The notes beneath the pieces were generated by a model. That model was given only the letters and a program-made list of their open reading frames with translations. It was not told where the DNA came from and ran no database searches. A stretch of 50,147 nt of DNA, taken from Halovivax asiaticus JCM 14624. GTDB taxonomy: Archaea > Halobacteriota > Halobacteria > Halobacteriales > Natrialbaceae. The translations under genes and the position numbers were made by a program. Position 1 is the first letter of the stretch; the number at the start of each line of letters is the position of its first letter. Positions 1-9,180 of the stretch are shown here, piece by piece. The stretch spans positions 277,671 to 327,817 of the forward strand of contig NZ_AOIQ01000017.1 of assembly GCF_000337515.1 (NCBI RefSeq), in the 5' to 3' direction.

Positions 1-1
1 C

Positions 2-97
2 TCGTCGGCGACCGCCGAACGGACGCAGATCGAACTCGTCCACAATCACATCCCGCGGCTCGTCGACCACGGCGTCCTGGAGTGGGACAGCCGGTAG
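2..97 (+). CDS. C-terminal end of a winged-helix (DUF7344-like) protein, 5' partial
   Basis: The reading frame is open from the window edge and ends at TAG 95-97. The visible 31 residues include HNHIPRLVDHGVLEWDSR. This matches the pattern (H-x-H-L-P-K-L-x-x-x-G-V-(V/I)-x-(Y/W)-D) of the winged-helix DUF7344 proteins common in haloarchaea, which are presumed DNA-binding regulators. The start and most of the domain lie outside the window. The family normally continues beyond this point, and the same frame stays coding-like after the TAG up to TGA 200-202, so the gene may carry an amber mutation. The family call is moderately sure; no specific function can be given. Confidence 0.55.
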   Translation, partial: SSATAERTQIELVHNHIPRLVDHGVLEWDSR

Positions 98-327
98 GGT
101 GACGTGGTTCGAAGCGATGGGTTCGACGCGCTCGACCGGATTGCCGAACTCGCCCCGGACGATCGCCAGCCGACTGTCGCGACGCTTACGGACGGGAACT
201 GATCGGCGGACTGATTGTATCGCCAGCCGGACTAGACCGAGGGTAGCCGGTAGCGCGGGTCACCGTTCGTCGTGTTACATGCTCGGGCTGAGCGGTTGCG
301 ACCGCCGGTGTGAGGCGGCCGGTTCGC
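98..327. other. Intergenic, with a coding-like in-frame extension to 202
   Basis: There is no independent gene with a convincing start here. Positions 98-202 continue the frame of the upstream gene after its TAG, giving GDVVRSDGFDALDRIAEL and a few more residues before TGA 200-202. That reads like the usual tail of the winged-helix family. From 203 to the end of argS at 328 I see nothing. The neighbouring genes are convergent, so both transcripts should end here. Confidence 0.4.
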
Positions 328-2106
328 TCACATCGACCGCGGTGGGGCGACACCGAGGACGTTCAGCGCGTTCGCCATCGTGTGCTTCGAGGCGGCGACG
401 AGCGCGAGGCGGGCGTCTCGGGTATCCGTATCGACGTCGTCGGCGAGGACCGGGCACTCCCGGTAAAACGCGTTGAACGTCTCGGCGAACTCGCGCGTGT
501 ACGTCGCGATGCGGTGGGGTTCGAGGTCGTCGGCGGCCTCCTCGATCTCCCACGGGAAGCGGCCGATGGTCTCGATCAGGTCGCGTTCGGCGTCGGTCGC
601 GAGCGCGTCCGTGTCGATCGTCGTCGCGAGTCCGTCCTGTACGTTTCCGGGGTCCAGGCCGGCCTCTTCGAGGATGCCACAGCAGCGAGCGTGGACGTAC
701 TGCACGTAGGGCGCCGACTGGGCCTCGAAGTCGAGCGCGCGGTCCCACTCGAAGGTGATGGCCTTGGTCGGTTGCTTGGCGACGATGTCGTAGCGAACGG
801 CGCCGATACCGACCTGTCGAGCGATGCGCTCGATGTCGTCCTCGGTGAGGTCGTCGTCGCGGATGCGGTCGTCGAGGCGGTCTTCGACCTCCTCGCGAGC
901 GCGGTCGATGGCCTCGTCTAACAGGTCGTCCAGATCGATACCGGTCCCCTCCCGGGTGCTCATCCCCTCGCCGCCGGGGAGGTTGACCCAGGAGTAGAAT
1001 AGTTGCTCCAGATTCTCGGTATCGTGACCGAGGAGGGAGAGCGCTTTGCGGAGTTCCTCGAACGTGAGCTCGTGGTCCTCGCCGATGACCGTCACCGCGC
1101 GATCGTACTGTTCGAACTTCCACTCGTGGTGGGCGACATCGCGAGTCGTGTACAGGGACGTGCCGTCGGCGCGCAGGAAGACGAACGGCTTCTCCATGCC
1201 GAACGCCGAGAGGTCGAGTTGCCAGGCGCCGTCCTCGTAGAACGCTTCGTCTACGTCCTGCAGGCGCGAGACGACGTCGTCGGTCGAGCCGTCCTGCATG
1301 AAGCGCGTCTCCTTGACGAACTCGTCGTACTCGGCCGGGAGGCGCGCGAGCGTCTCGCGCATGCCGCCGAGCACCTGATCGACGACCTCGGTCACGCGCT
1401 CGTAGGCGTCTTCGTCGCCGGCCTCGAGTCCCTGCATGATCGACTCGATCTCGGCCTCGGCGGCCTCGACCTCGGCAGCCGGGCCGTCCTCCAGGAACGC
1501 GTTGCCTTTGCGGTAGTAGCGGACGAGTTCGTAGTCGGCCTTCTCGCGCTGGGGTTCGGGCAGGTCGGCCTCGTCGAAGGTCTCGTAGGCCCAGGTGAAG
1601 ACGGCGATCTGGCGGCCGGCGTCGTTGACGTAGTAGTGACGGTCGACGTCGTAGCCGGCGTAGGACAGCAGCGTCGCGACGGCGTCGCCGATGATCGGGT
1701 TGCGGGCGCGACCGACGTGGACCGGTCCCGTCGGGTTGGCGCTCGTGTGCTCGACGACCACCGACTCGTCACGATCCGGCCGGTGTCCGTAGTCGTCGGC
1801 CGTCGCCGCCTCGACCGTCTCGGCGTAGTAGGTGGGACTCGGCAGGAAGTTCACGTAAGGTCCCTGGGTCTCGACGCGGTCGACGTAGCGCAATTCGTCG
1901 ACGTCGATCTCGTCGGCCAGCTCGGCGGCGACCTGTGGCGGCGCGGCACCGACCTCGCCGGCGAGCCGGAAGGCGACGCTCGAGGCGAGGACGCTGTCGA
2001 CGTCGTCCGGCGGTTCCTCGATCCCGAGGTCGTCGGTCGGCAACTCGCGGGCCGAGAGGGCCGCATCGAGCGCCGACGCGACCTCGTCGCGAAGCGCTGG
2101 GAACAT
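328..2106 (-). CDS. argS: Arginyl-tRNA synthetase
   Basis: This cytoplasmic class I aminoacyl-tRNA synthetase charges tRNA-Arg with arginine using ATP. The 592 residues are full length for the family. The N-terminal additional domain covers about residues 1-110. The HIGH-type signature is HVGR at 130-133, in the context [20 protein letters not shown]. The KMSKS-type loop is GMSTREG at 381-387. An anticodon-binding helical domain near the C-terminus contains a YVQYVHAR segment typical of ArgRS. The ATG at 2104-2106 is used because the N-terminal domain starts there. It lies 96 nt downstream of thrC on the same strand and could share its transcript. The identification is secure. Confidence 0.97.
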   Translation of the reverse strand: MFPALRDEVASALDAALSARELPTDDLGIEEPPDDVDSVLASSVAFRLAGEVGAAPPQVAAELADEIDVDELRYVDRVETQGPYVNFLPSPTYYAETVEAATADDYGHRPDRDESVVVEHTSANPTGPVHVGRARNPIIGDAVATLLSYAGYDVDRHYYVNDAGRQIAVFTWAYETFDEADLPEPQREKADYELVRYYRKGNAFLEDGPAAEVEAAEAEIESIMQGLEAGDEDAYERVTEVVDQVLGGMRETLARLPAEYDEFVKETRFMQDGSTDDVVSRLQDVDEAFYEDGAWQLDLSAFGMEKPFVFLRADGTSLYTTRDVAHHEWKFEQYDRAVTVIGEDHELTFEELRKALSLLGHDTENLEQLFYSWVNLPGGEGMSTREGTGIDLDDLLDEAIDRAREEVEDRLDDRIRDDDLTEDDIERIARQVGIGAVRYDIVAKQPTKAITFEWDRALDFEAQSAPYVQYVHARCCGILEEAGLDPGNVQDGLATTIDTDALATDAERDLIETIGRFPWEIEEAADDLEPHRIATYTREFAETFNAFYRECPVLADDVDTDTRDARLALVAASKHTMANALNVLGVAPPRSM

Positions 2107-2202
2107 ACCGCTCCGTTTTCGGGGCGCGGGTATAGGAATGTCGGGTTCGGCCGGTCCGCGGATGCCGCGCGGTCACTGCGGTGGGGCGGTCGTCGGACGC
2201 AG

Positions 2203-3414
2203 CTACATCGTCTTCAGGCCGGAGCCGGTCAACGGCACGACGACGTCCTCGTCTTCGTCGAGGTGGCCCAGTTCCCGCAGGTGGGCGAGTGCGGCCGGCG
2301 CGACGGCCGTCGTGGGTTCGACGTAGAACCCGCCGCGGTGGAGTCGATCGAGGGCGTTCTCGACTGCGCCGTCGCCGAGGCCGATGGCGGTCCCGTCCGT
2401 CGCTTCGATCGCCTCGACGATCTGGCTGCCGCGGGCGGGCTCGCGGATCTGGATCCCGTCGGCGATGGCGGCCTCGGATTCGCCCTCTTCGACGACGCGG
2501 TCGCCGTCGACGACGGTGACGATCGGGTCGTAGCCGACCGACTGGACGCCGAGCAGACGGGGCATCGTGTCGGTGATGCCCGCCTCACGGAGGAGGTCGA
2601 AGCCGCGGTAGGCCCCCAGGAAGAGCGTCCCGTGACCGATCGGGAGGACGAGCGCGTCGGGGGCGCTCCACTCGCGCTGGGCGGCGATCTCGAAGGCGAA
2701 CGTCATCGTCCCCGCGTAGAAGGCGGGGTTCCAGGCGTGACTGGCGTACCAGCCGCGTCCGGTCTGATAGGGGGCGTCCGGATGGCCGTCGGCGGGGTTC
2801 GGGTGGCCGTCACTGCCCTCCCGGTCAGCCGCCGCGCCGTTTTGGTTGCCGGTGGCCGCACGGGCGCCCTCGACGGCGTCGACGCAGGCGGCCGTGACGT
2901 CCTCGCGCGAGCCCGGCACCCGGACGGGCCGGGCGTCGACGCGCTGGATCGCCATCAGCTTCGACTGTTTGACGTCCTCGGGGACGTATATGTCGGCGGG
3001 GAGCCCCGCCCGTGCGGCGTACGTGGCGATCGCGGCGCCGGCGTTGCCCGAGGAGTCCTCGATCACCTTCTCGACGCCGAGTTCGACCGCCCGCGAGAGC
3101 GTCGTGGTCGCCCCGCGGTCTTTGAACGAGCCCGACGGGAAGACGTACTCCAGTTTGAAGTCGGCGTTCCACTCGGGGGCGTCGACGAGCGGCGTGAACC
3201 CCTCGTGGAAGGTGACGTGTTCCTCGATCGGGAGGAACTCGAAGAACGTCCAGAGACCGCGGGAGGTGTCGAGACTCGACAGTGGCCGGGGATGGCCCTC
3301 CGGGTACGGTCGGTCGACGAACTCGAGGGCGTGCCCGCAGCCACAGCGCCAGGGTTCGTCGGGGCCGGCCTCGTAGACGGCGTCGCAGTCGGGGCAGACG
3401 AGATCTGACGCCAT
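2203..3414 (-). CDS. thrC: Threonine synthase
   Basis: The enzyme converts O-phosphohomoserine to threonine with PLP, the last step of threonine synthesis. The 403 residues begin with a zinc-ribbon-like segment (C7, C10, C24, C26), as in archaeal ThrC. SGSFKDRG at 94-101 contains the PLP Schiff-base lysine K98. SSGNAGAAIATYAARAG binds the cofactor phosphate. An acidic, glycine-rich insert near residues 190-225, with a repeated D-G-H-P, interrupts the middle of the fold. The ATG overlaps the TGA of the upstream deacylase gene by one base (TGATG), so the two are probably translationally coupled. The call is very likely right; the DUF-level relatives of ThrC use other substrates but usually lack this full motif set. 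Confidence 0.94.
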   Translation of the reverse strand: MASDLVCPDCDAVYEAGPDEPWRCGCGHALEFVDRPYPEGHPRPLSSLDTSRGLWTFFEFLPIEEHVTFHEGFTPLVDAPEWNADFKLEYVFPSGSFKDRGATTTLSRAVELGVEKVIEDSSGNAGAAIATYAARAGLPADIYVPEDVKQSKLMAIQRVDARPVRVPGSREDVTAACVDAVEGARAATGNQNGAAADREGSDGHPNPADGHPDAPYQTGRGWYASHAWNPAFYAGTMTFAFEIAAQREWSAPDALVLPIGHGTLFLGAYRGFDLLREAGITDTMPRLLGVQSVGYDPIVTVVDGDRVVEEGESEAAIADGIQIREPARGSQIVEAIEATDGTAIGLGDGAVENALDRLHRGGFYVEPTTAVAPAALAHLRELGHLDEDEDVVVPLTGSGLKTM

Positions 3415-4370
3415 CAGACCGTCTCCACCCCGGTTCCGACCGAACAGACGTACTCGCCGGTGGCGACCTGCGGCAGTCGCCGGGTCCGCCAGACGACGCC
3501 GTCGGTCTTCGCACGGACGGTCGCCTTGGGTTCACCGAACGGCGTCGTCACCGTAAACAGCGTCTCGCCGGCCTCGACGCGGTCACCGAGATCGCACGCG
3601 AGGGTCACGAGCCCGCCCGCCGGCGCACTGAACTGGTCGAAGTCGTCGGCGCGTGTCTGGGGCTCGACCGTCGCGTCCCCGTCGAGGAAGCCGTAGTACC
3701 GGAGCACGTTGAAGACACCCTCGACGCCGGTCTGGATGCTCGATTCGTCCCAGCCGACGCAGCCGCCGAGTTCCGGGTCGACCGTCGGGATCCCCTCGTC
3801 CGGGGCGACGCGGGCCAGTTGTCCCTCCGGCCCTTTCTGGTCCAGAATGTGGCCGGCGCCGAAGACGCGCGCGAGTTCGAGACACTCGTCGTGCAGTCGG
3901 TGGCGCTGGCCGCAGCGGACGCGCACCTCGTCGATCATGCGGCTCGTCGATCCCTGGTGGAGGTCGAGCACGAGGTCGGCCCGGCTCGCGGCGTCGAACG
4001 TCGCCGCCGCGATGCGCTCGCTCGAGGTCCCGGTCTCGTCGCCAGGGTAGGTCCGATTCATCTTCCGGTCGTCGATCGGGTTACGGTGTTCGGCGACCTG
4101 ATAGGCGTGGTAGTTGACGATCCCGACCACGAGGATCGTCCCCGACAGCTCGGCGGGATCGAGCTGTGGCACCACGCGCTGGAGGACACCCACGCCGTTC
4201 AGTTCGTCGCCGTCGCTCGCTGCTTGCAGGTAGAGGGTCGATCCGGCGTCGGCCCCGTTGATCACGGCGACCGGGAGCCCGAACGGCGAGCCGTCTCGGG
4301 TCTCGCCGACCTCGAGCCGACCCGTATCGAGCTCCCCGGGGGCCGCGTTCGCCGTTCCCAGCGTCGTCAT
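3414..4370 (-). CDS. Succinylglutamate desuccinylase/aspartoacylase family deacylase
   Basis: This is a zinc-dependent amide hydrolase of the AstE/AspA family (COG3608-type); the substrate is unknown. I start at ATG 4368-4370 (318 aa) rather than 48 nt upstream, because family members begin with a similar MTTLGTA-type N-terminus. The zinc site shows DLHQG (H138) and the first-ligand region ASDGDELNG (D53, E56). In most members that position reads H-G-N-E, so D53 replaces the usual histidine. NPIDDRKMNRTYPG is the family's substrate-binding Asn-Arg loop, and a beta-rich C-terminal domain follows from about residue 225. It overlaps thrC at its stop codon. It may act on an N-acyl amino acid, but thrC linkage alone does not prove this. 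Confidence 0.82.
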   Translation of the reverse strand: MTTLGTANAAPGELDTGRLEVGETRDGSPFGLPVAVINGADAGSTLYLQAASDGDELNGVGVLQRVVPQLDPAELSGTILVVGIVNYHAYQVAEHRNPIDDRKMNRTYPGDETGTSSERIAAATFDAASRADLVLDLHQGSTSRMIDEVRVRCGQRHRLHDECLELARVFGAGHILDQKGPEGQLARVAPDEGIPTVDPELGGCVGWDESSIQTGVEGVFNVLRYYGFLDGDATVEPQTRADDFDQFSAPAGGLVTLACDLGDRVEAGETLFTVTTPFGEPKATVRAKTDGVVWRTRRLPQVATGEYVCSVGTGVETV

Positions 4371-4565
4371 GGGATGGACGATGGTGGCGCGTGTCTTTAC
4401 TGGTTCGGTCTCCGGCACGTGGCCCCCGGGTGAGGGCGGTCACGTCGCCCGGTCGTCCTGCTCGACAAAGCGACTGATCGGTCCGCTCGACCGAATCATC
4501 GATCGAGCTGGCTGGCCGGGCCCGAAACGGGAATCGACAAGTGGATCCACCGCACACGCCTCGCC

Positions 4566-5963
4566 ATGAGTGATACGGCGGATGCGACCGACGCCGACCC
4601 GGATCCGCTGGATCCAGTCAGGCAGTTTCTCGCGCTTGAGCGAGACATCCTGGTGCTCTCGCTCGCGATGTTCGCCTTCAGCCTCGGCTTCCAGATGACG
4701 AGCCGGTACATGGCCGAGTACATGGTCGCCCTCGGCGCCGGCGGGATCGCCGTGGGGCTGTTCGGGACCGTCGGGAACGTCGTCTCGGCGGTCTATCCCT
4801 ATCCGGGTGGGGCGATCTCGGACCGAATCGGCTCGCGGTACGCGCTGACGGCGTTCGGCGCCATCTCGACGGCCGGGTTCGCGATCTGGTTCGTCGCGCC
4901 CGCACTCGCCGACGTCACGATCGGACCGACGTCGCTCGCCATCGTCGCGCTCTTCGTCGGACTGCTCTTCTCGCAGGCCTGGAAGTCGTTCGGCCTCGGC
5001 GCCACGTTCGCCATCGTCAAACAGGCGGTTCCGCCGTCGCGTCTCGCCGCGGGGTTCGCGAGCACCGAGACGTTCCGCCGGACGGCGTTTCTGGTCGGGC
5101 CGCTGCTCGCCGCGGCCGTCTTCCTCGCGTTCGGTGGGCCGACGGCCGAGGCCCTGTCCGCAGCGTCGGTCGTCACCGCCTTCCAGTGGATCCTCGCCAT
5201 CGCGATCGGGTTCGGTATTCTGGGAACCGTCGCCCAGCACGTCCTCTACGACGCGAGCGAGGACAGCCTCGGCTCGGAGTTCGCCGGCGTCGCGCAGATC
5301 CGCGAGGACCTCGGGAGCCTTCCGGAACCGCTGAAACCGCTGCTCGTCGGTGACGCACTCGTCCGATTCGCCAACGGAATGGTTTACGTCTTCTTCGTCC
5401 TCGTCGTTACCCGAGAACTCGCCGTCGGGCTGACACTGCCGGTCTCGCTCCCCGTCCTCGGCGACGCGCTCTCACCCCAGGCGTTCTTCGGGCTCCTCCT
5501 GGCCCTCGAGATGCTGGTCGCCCTACTCGTGATGATCCCCGCGTCGAAACTCGCCGAACGCGTCGGGTTGAAACCGGTCGTCGCGCTGGGCTTCGCCGTC
5601 TACGCTCTCTTCCCTGCCCTGTTGATCTCGGCACCGGCGAACGCCGCCGTCGTCGCCGCCCTCTTTGCGTTCTCCGGGCTCAGATTCGCGGGACTGCCCG
5701 CGCACAAGGCGCTGATCGTCGGCCCCGCCGACCGGGACGCCGGCGGGCGCGTGACCGGCTCGTACTACCTCGTCAGGAACGTGCTGGTCATCCCGAGCGC
5801 GGCGCTGGGTGGGGTTCTCTGGTCCGGCCTCTCGAACCCGCTTTCTGGGGCGACGATCGTCGAAGGGTCGCCGACACTCGCGTTCGTCCTCGCCACGGTG
5901 ATCGGTCTCGTCGGAACGGCGTACTTCCTCGTCTTCGGCCAGGAGTTCGAGGCCTACGCTTGA
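4566..5963 (+). CDS. Major facilitator superfamily transporter
   Basis: The 465-residue inner-membrane protein has about 12 hydrophobic segments. The loop between TM2 and TM3 contains DRIGSR, the MFS motif A (G-x-x-x-D-R-x-G-x-R). An acidic N-terminal tail of about 30 residues is typical of haloarchaea. A long hydrophilic loop in the middle (about residues 220-265) separates the two six-helix bundles. A second motif-A-like loop, KLAERVGLKP, appears in the C-terminal half. The substrate cannot be read from sequence; drug or metabolite efflux is the commonest role. It is transcribed divergently from the deacylase/thrC group and stands alone. Confidence 0.9.
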   Translation: MSDTADATDADPDPLDPVRQFLALERDILVLSLAMFAFSLGFQMTSRYMAEYMVALGAGGIAVGLFGTVGNVVSAVYPYPGGAISDRIGSRYALTAFGAISTAGFAIWFVAPALADVTIGPTSLAIVALFVGLLFSQAWKSFGLGATFAIVKQAVPPSRLAAGFASTETFRRTAFLVGPLLAAAVFLAFGGPTAEALSAASVVTAFQWILAIAIGFGILGTVAQHVLYDASEDSLGSEFAGVAQIREDLGSLPEPLKPLLVGDALVRFANGMVYVFFVLVVTRELAVGLTLPVSLPVLGDALSPQAFFGLLLALEMLVALLVMIPASKLAERVGLKPVVALGFAVYALFPALLISAPANAAVVAALFAFSGLRFAGLPAHKALIVGPADRDAGGRVTGSYYLVRNVLVIPSAALGGVLWSGLSNPLSGATIVEGSPTLAFVLATVIGLVGTAYFLVFGQEFEAYA

Positions 5964-6036
5964 GGTGGCGGTACCTCGGTTCCGCAGAGCACCGCACAAA
6001 TCAGTCGACCGGTCGTCCGTCCCCCGTCACCGGGGC

Positions 6037-7521
6037 CTACAGGAACGGTCGCCAGTAGTAGGGACTGACGAATCCCTCGATCAGGGCGGCGATTGCGAGC
6101 AGGATGCCGATGCCTAGCAGGACCCAGAACGCCCGTTCCAGGGCGTCGGCCAGCTCGAGGCGGCTTCCCGACCCGCGCCAGGTCCGCACCCAGGTCGTCC
6201 CGAGGAAGATGCCGACGGCGCCGGCGACGACGATTGCTGGCAGCTCGATCACGCCGTGGGGTGCCATAAAGGCGAGTAACTCGGCCAGTTCGACTTCGGT
6301 GCGGGCGACAACACCGATGGCGAGTCCGTTGAACGCGAGCGTGACGATTGCCGGGACGACCGCGAAGAACCCGGCGAACGCCATCGTCAGTGCGACCGTC
6401 CAGTTGTTGCCGAAGAACTCGGCCGCGGCGACTGGTGCCGAGTGGCCGACCAGCCGTCCGGCGATAGAACTCTCGACGGCGCCCGCGAGTGGTGCTGCGA
6501 GGAACCAGCCCGCGACGACACCCCCGACGAGCGTCACCGTCGCGATAGTGTGGACGCCGGGCGCCGCCTTGACGAACCCGAATAGTTCGCGCAGACTCCG
6601 ACCGAGGCCGCGTACCACCTGACCGACGAGCGACCGCTCGACCCGGGCCGGCGGGTCGATGGCGAACCGACCGCCCCCGTAGAGCGTCGTCTTTACGAGG
6701 TCGAGCAACGGGAGGACGAATAGCGCGTAGCCAAGCCCCGTTCCGGCTGCGACGCCGAGGCGCCCGAGTGCAGCCGTGACGACGCCGAACCCGACGAATG
6801 CGACGATCGCGACGAGGTAGTACCCGGCGGCCTCGATCGGTCGGTGTCGCACGTAACTGGCTGCGTATCGCAGGCCCGAGAGGGCGCCCGTCTCGTCGAC
6901 GACGACGGCGACGGGGGCGAACGCGAAGATCGCACGGACCGAGATGGCGCCGACGAGCCAGCCGAGGACGGCGACGAGGACGCCGATCGGACCGGCCTGC
7001 GCGAGGAGGACGGCCAGCAGCGTGAGACCGATCCAGGCGACCAGTTCGAGCACGTACAGCGCGAGGATCGAACGCCAGTACCGTCTGGCACCGGCGAGGC
7101 CGGCCACGAGGCCTCGCTCGTCCCGGAGTCGACCGAGGCTGCCGGCGAGCCGACCGGCGGTGACAGCGGCCGTGGTCAGGACGGCGACGAGCACGACGGC
7201 GAGGGCCGTCCCGATCCCGATCACGCCGACGGGAAGCGTCATCGCCGGTTCCAGGGCTGCCCCGAGTGATTCGGTCCACGCGGCGAACGCGTCGGGCGCG
7301 CGCTCGGGGTCTGGTGGGCCGCCGAGTCTCGAGAAATTGTCCCGAATCGTCTCGAGCCGGCCGGTCAGCGAGAGGTAGAGGCCGATCAGTGCGGCCCCGA
7401 GAAGGACGCCCGCCTGCGTGAGCCCGCCGATTGCCAGCCCGAGGACGTACAGCGGAAGCAGATCCGACGGCCGATTTCTCAGTACGTGCCAGGCCGTCGA
7501 AACGGCACGATCCAGTCGCAT
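6037..7521 (-). CDS. Stage II sporulation protein M (SpoIIM) family integral membrane protein
   Basis: The protein has 494 residues and many hydrophobic segments. The C-terminal part (about residues 320-494) carries the SpoIIM/DUF95 pattern: FFGNNWTVALTMAFAGFF, then FNGLAIGV, then FMAPHGVIELPAIVVAG. The N-terminal 250 residues are a separate multi-span region resembling the membrane domains often found with this family in haloarchaea. Haloarchaea do not sporulate, so the name is only structural. Archaeal SpoIIM proteins may be channels or scaffolds, but no function is known. It is a single gene, convergent with the MFS gene at 4566-5963. Confidence 0.8.
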   Translation of the reverse strand: MRLDRAVSTAWHVLRNRPSDLLPLYVLGLAIGGLTQAGVLLGAALIGLYLSLTGRLETIRDNFSRLGGPPDPERAPDAFAAWTESLGAALEPAMTLPVGVIGIGTALAVVLVAVLTTAAVTAGRLAGSLGRLRDERGLVAGLAGARRYWRSILALYVLELVAWIGLTLLAVLLAQAGPIGVLVAVLGWLVGAISVRAIFAFAPVAVVVDETGALSGLRYAASYVRHRPIEAAGYYLVAIVAFVGFGVVTAALGRLGVAAGTGLGYALFVLPLLDLVKTTLYGGGRFAIDPPARVERSLVGQVVRGLGRSLRELFGFVKAAPGVHTIATVTLVGGVVAGWFLAAPLAGAVESSIAGRLVGHSAPVAAAEFFGNNWTVALTMAFAGFFAVVPAIVTLAFNGLAIGVVARTEVELAELLAFMAPHGVIELPAIVVAGAVGIFLGTTWVRTWRGSGSRLELADALERAFWVLLGIGILLAIAALIEGFVSPYYWRPFL

Positions 7522-7691
7522 AGCGGGGGTTGGACGAGCCGACAGTTAAACTATCCGTCCGATTTCGCCGGGCGACGTGTGGACAAGTGTCCGTGTCCGG
7601 ACGGACGATCGGCGACGGATCGCCAGCAATCGCGTGGTAGAATCCCTCGCAAACGGCAACTCTTTTCCACTACCGACCGAAAGTCAATGGT

Positions 7692-8840
7692 ATGGCTGAC
7701 GAGCTCACCAAAGGGCTAGAAGGTGTACTCGCCGCGGAATCCGAGCTGAGCTCGATCGACGGCGACGCGGGCCGGCTGATCTACCGTGGCTACGACATCG
7801 AGGACCTGGCGGCCGAGGCATCCTTCGAGGAGGTGCTCTTCTTGCTCTGGCGGGGCCACCTCCCGACGCGGGACGAACTCGACGAGTTCACGGCCGCGAT
7901 GGCCGACGAACGGGCGATCGACGCCGCCGTTCTCGAGACGATTCGTTCGCTCGCGGCGGCCGACGAGGAACCGATGGCCGCGATGCGAACCGCCGTCTCG
8001 ATGCTCTCGGCGACCGACGGAGACGCCGACGCCCCCGCCGACGATCGCGAGGCGGCCCGCCGGAAGGCCCGCCGGATCGTCGCGAAGACGCCCACGATCC
8101 TCGCTGCGTACGATCGCGTGCGCCAGGGGGAATCGCCGATCGATCCCGACCCCGACCTCGGGCTCGCGGCGAACTTCCTCTACATGCTCACCGGCGAGGA
8201 ACCCGACGACGTGGCCGCCGAGACGTTCGACCAGGCGCTGATCCTCCACGCCGACCACGGCCTCAACGCCTCGACGTTCACCGCGATGGTCGTCGGCTCG
8301 ACGATGGCGGACATGTACGCGGCCGTCACGGCCGGCGTCGGCGCCCTCTCCGGCCCGCTCCACGGCGGGGCGAACCAGGACGTCATGGAGGTCATGTTCG
8401 AGATCGACGAGAGCGACCTCGGCCCCCGCGAGTGGGTGCAGCGCGCGACCGACGAGGGCCGACGCATCCCCGGCTTCGGCCACCGCGTCTACAACGTCAA
8501 AGACCCGCGTGCGAAGATCCTCCAGGCCCGGAGCGAGGAACTCGCCGCGAACGGCGACGATACCTGGTACGAGATCACGACGACCATCGAGGACTACCTC
8601 TCCGAGGAAAAGGGCCTCGTCGAGAAAGGAATCGCTCCCAACGTCGACTTCTACTCCGGGTCGGTCTACTATCAGCTGGGCATCCCGATCGACATGTACA
8701 CGCCCATCTTCGCGATGAGCCGCACCGGCGGCTGGACCGCACACGTCCTCGAATACCAGGCGGACAATCGCTTGATCCGCCCGCGCGGACGCTACATCGG
8801 CCCCGAAGAGCGGGAGTACGTCCCGATCGACGAGCGATAA
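7692..8840 (+). CDS. citZ: Citrate synthase
   Basis: The enzyme condenses oxaloacetate and acetyl-CoA to citrate, the entry step of the TCA cycle. It has 382 residues, the usual size of archaeal and Gram-positive type I enzymes. The catalytic triad is visible: H224 in SGPLHGGAN, H264 in GFGHRVY and D319 in NVDFYSG. HADHGLNAS (185-193) and the C-terminal MSRTGGWTAH also match. The ATG at 7692 gives the canonical N-terminus with GLEGV and YRGYDI; another ATG five bases upstream is out of frame. It is a single gene, and I see no clear TATA box in the 170 nt before it. 2-Methylcitrate synthase is the main alternative. Confidence 0.95.
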   Translation: MADELTKGLEGVLAAESELSSIDGDAGRLIYRGYDIEDLAAEASFEEVLFLLWRGHLPTRDELDEFTAAMADERAIDAAVLETIRSLAAADEEPMAAMRTAVSMLSATDGDADAPADDREAARRKARRIVAKTPTILAAYDRVRQGESPIDPDPDLGLAANFLYMLTGEEPDDVAAETFDQALILHADHGLNASTFTAMVVGSTMADMYAAVTAGVGALSGPLHGGANQDVMEVMFEIDESDLGPREWVQRATDEGRRIPGFGHRVYNVKDPRAKILQARSEELAANGDDTWYEITTTIEDYLSEEKGLVEKGIAPNVDFYSGSVYYQLGIPIDMYTPIFAMSRTGGWTAHVLEYQADNRLIRPRGRYIGPEEREYVPIDER

Positions 8841-8922
8841 CGATCGCTGGCTGTACCGCCCGTCGCGGTCGTCAGGATGCGAGCGCCGACACGCCTATTG
8901 TCGCCCGTCTACACGTCCCCGT

Positions 8923-9165
8923 ATGGCCTCCGAGCACCCGGTCATCGAGTCGCGGCCGCGACGTCTGCTCGCGTACCTGCGGCACAACGGCGGTCGGATC
9001 GTCGCCGACGCTGCCCTGTTACTCGGCTGGATGTTCGTCGCGTCGGCGACGTTCGACTGGCTCGAACAGCCCTCCTGGTTGCTCTACGTCGTCATCTTCT
9101 CGGGCGTCGTGCTGTACACGCGGGTGACGCCCACCTGGGAACGTCCGTACCGAAGTCCGGATTGA
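8923..9165 (+). CDS. Small two-helix membrane protein, haloarchaeal conserved hypothetical
   Basis: The protein has 80 residues. A basic amphipathic N-terminus (residues 8-28) precedes two transmembrane segments at about 30-50 and 55-73. The second is followed by RVTPTWERPYRSPD. The acidic and positive residues outside the helices and the codon use fit a real haloarchaeal gene. I think it belongs to a short conserved haloarchaeal family (possibly DUF8119) but cannot confirm this. The function is unknown. It follows citZ by 82 nt on the same strand and could be cotranscribed, although the products suggest no link. Confidence 0.65.
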   Translation: MASEHPVIESRPRRLLAYLRHNGGRIVADAALLLGWMFVASATFDWLEQPSWLLYVVIFSGVVLYTRVTPTWERPYRSPD

Positions 9166-9180
9166 GGTCGTCGACCCCGT

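Noticed and set aside
1003-3408. An 801-codon open frame on the plus strand
   Set aside because: It runs antisense to argS and thrC, whose catalytic motifs are all intact. Its Val/Arg/Gly/Asp-rich, repetitive translation is what the complement of GC-rich coding DNA gives.
6037-7521. Sporulation-related function suggested by the SpoIIM name
   Set aside because: Haloarchaea do not form endospores, and the domain is widespread in archaeal membrane proteins with no known link to sporulation.
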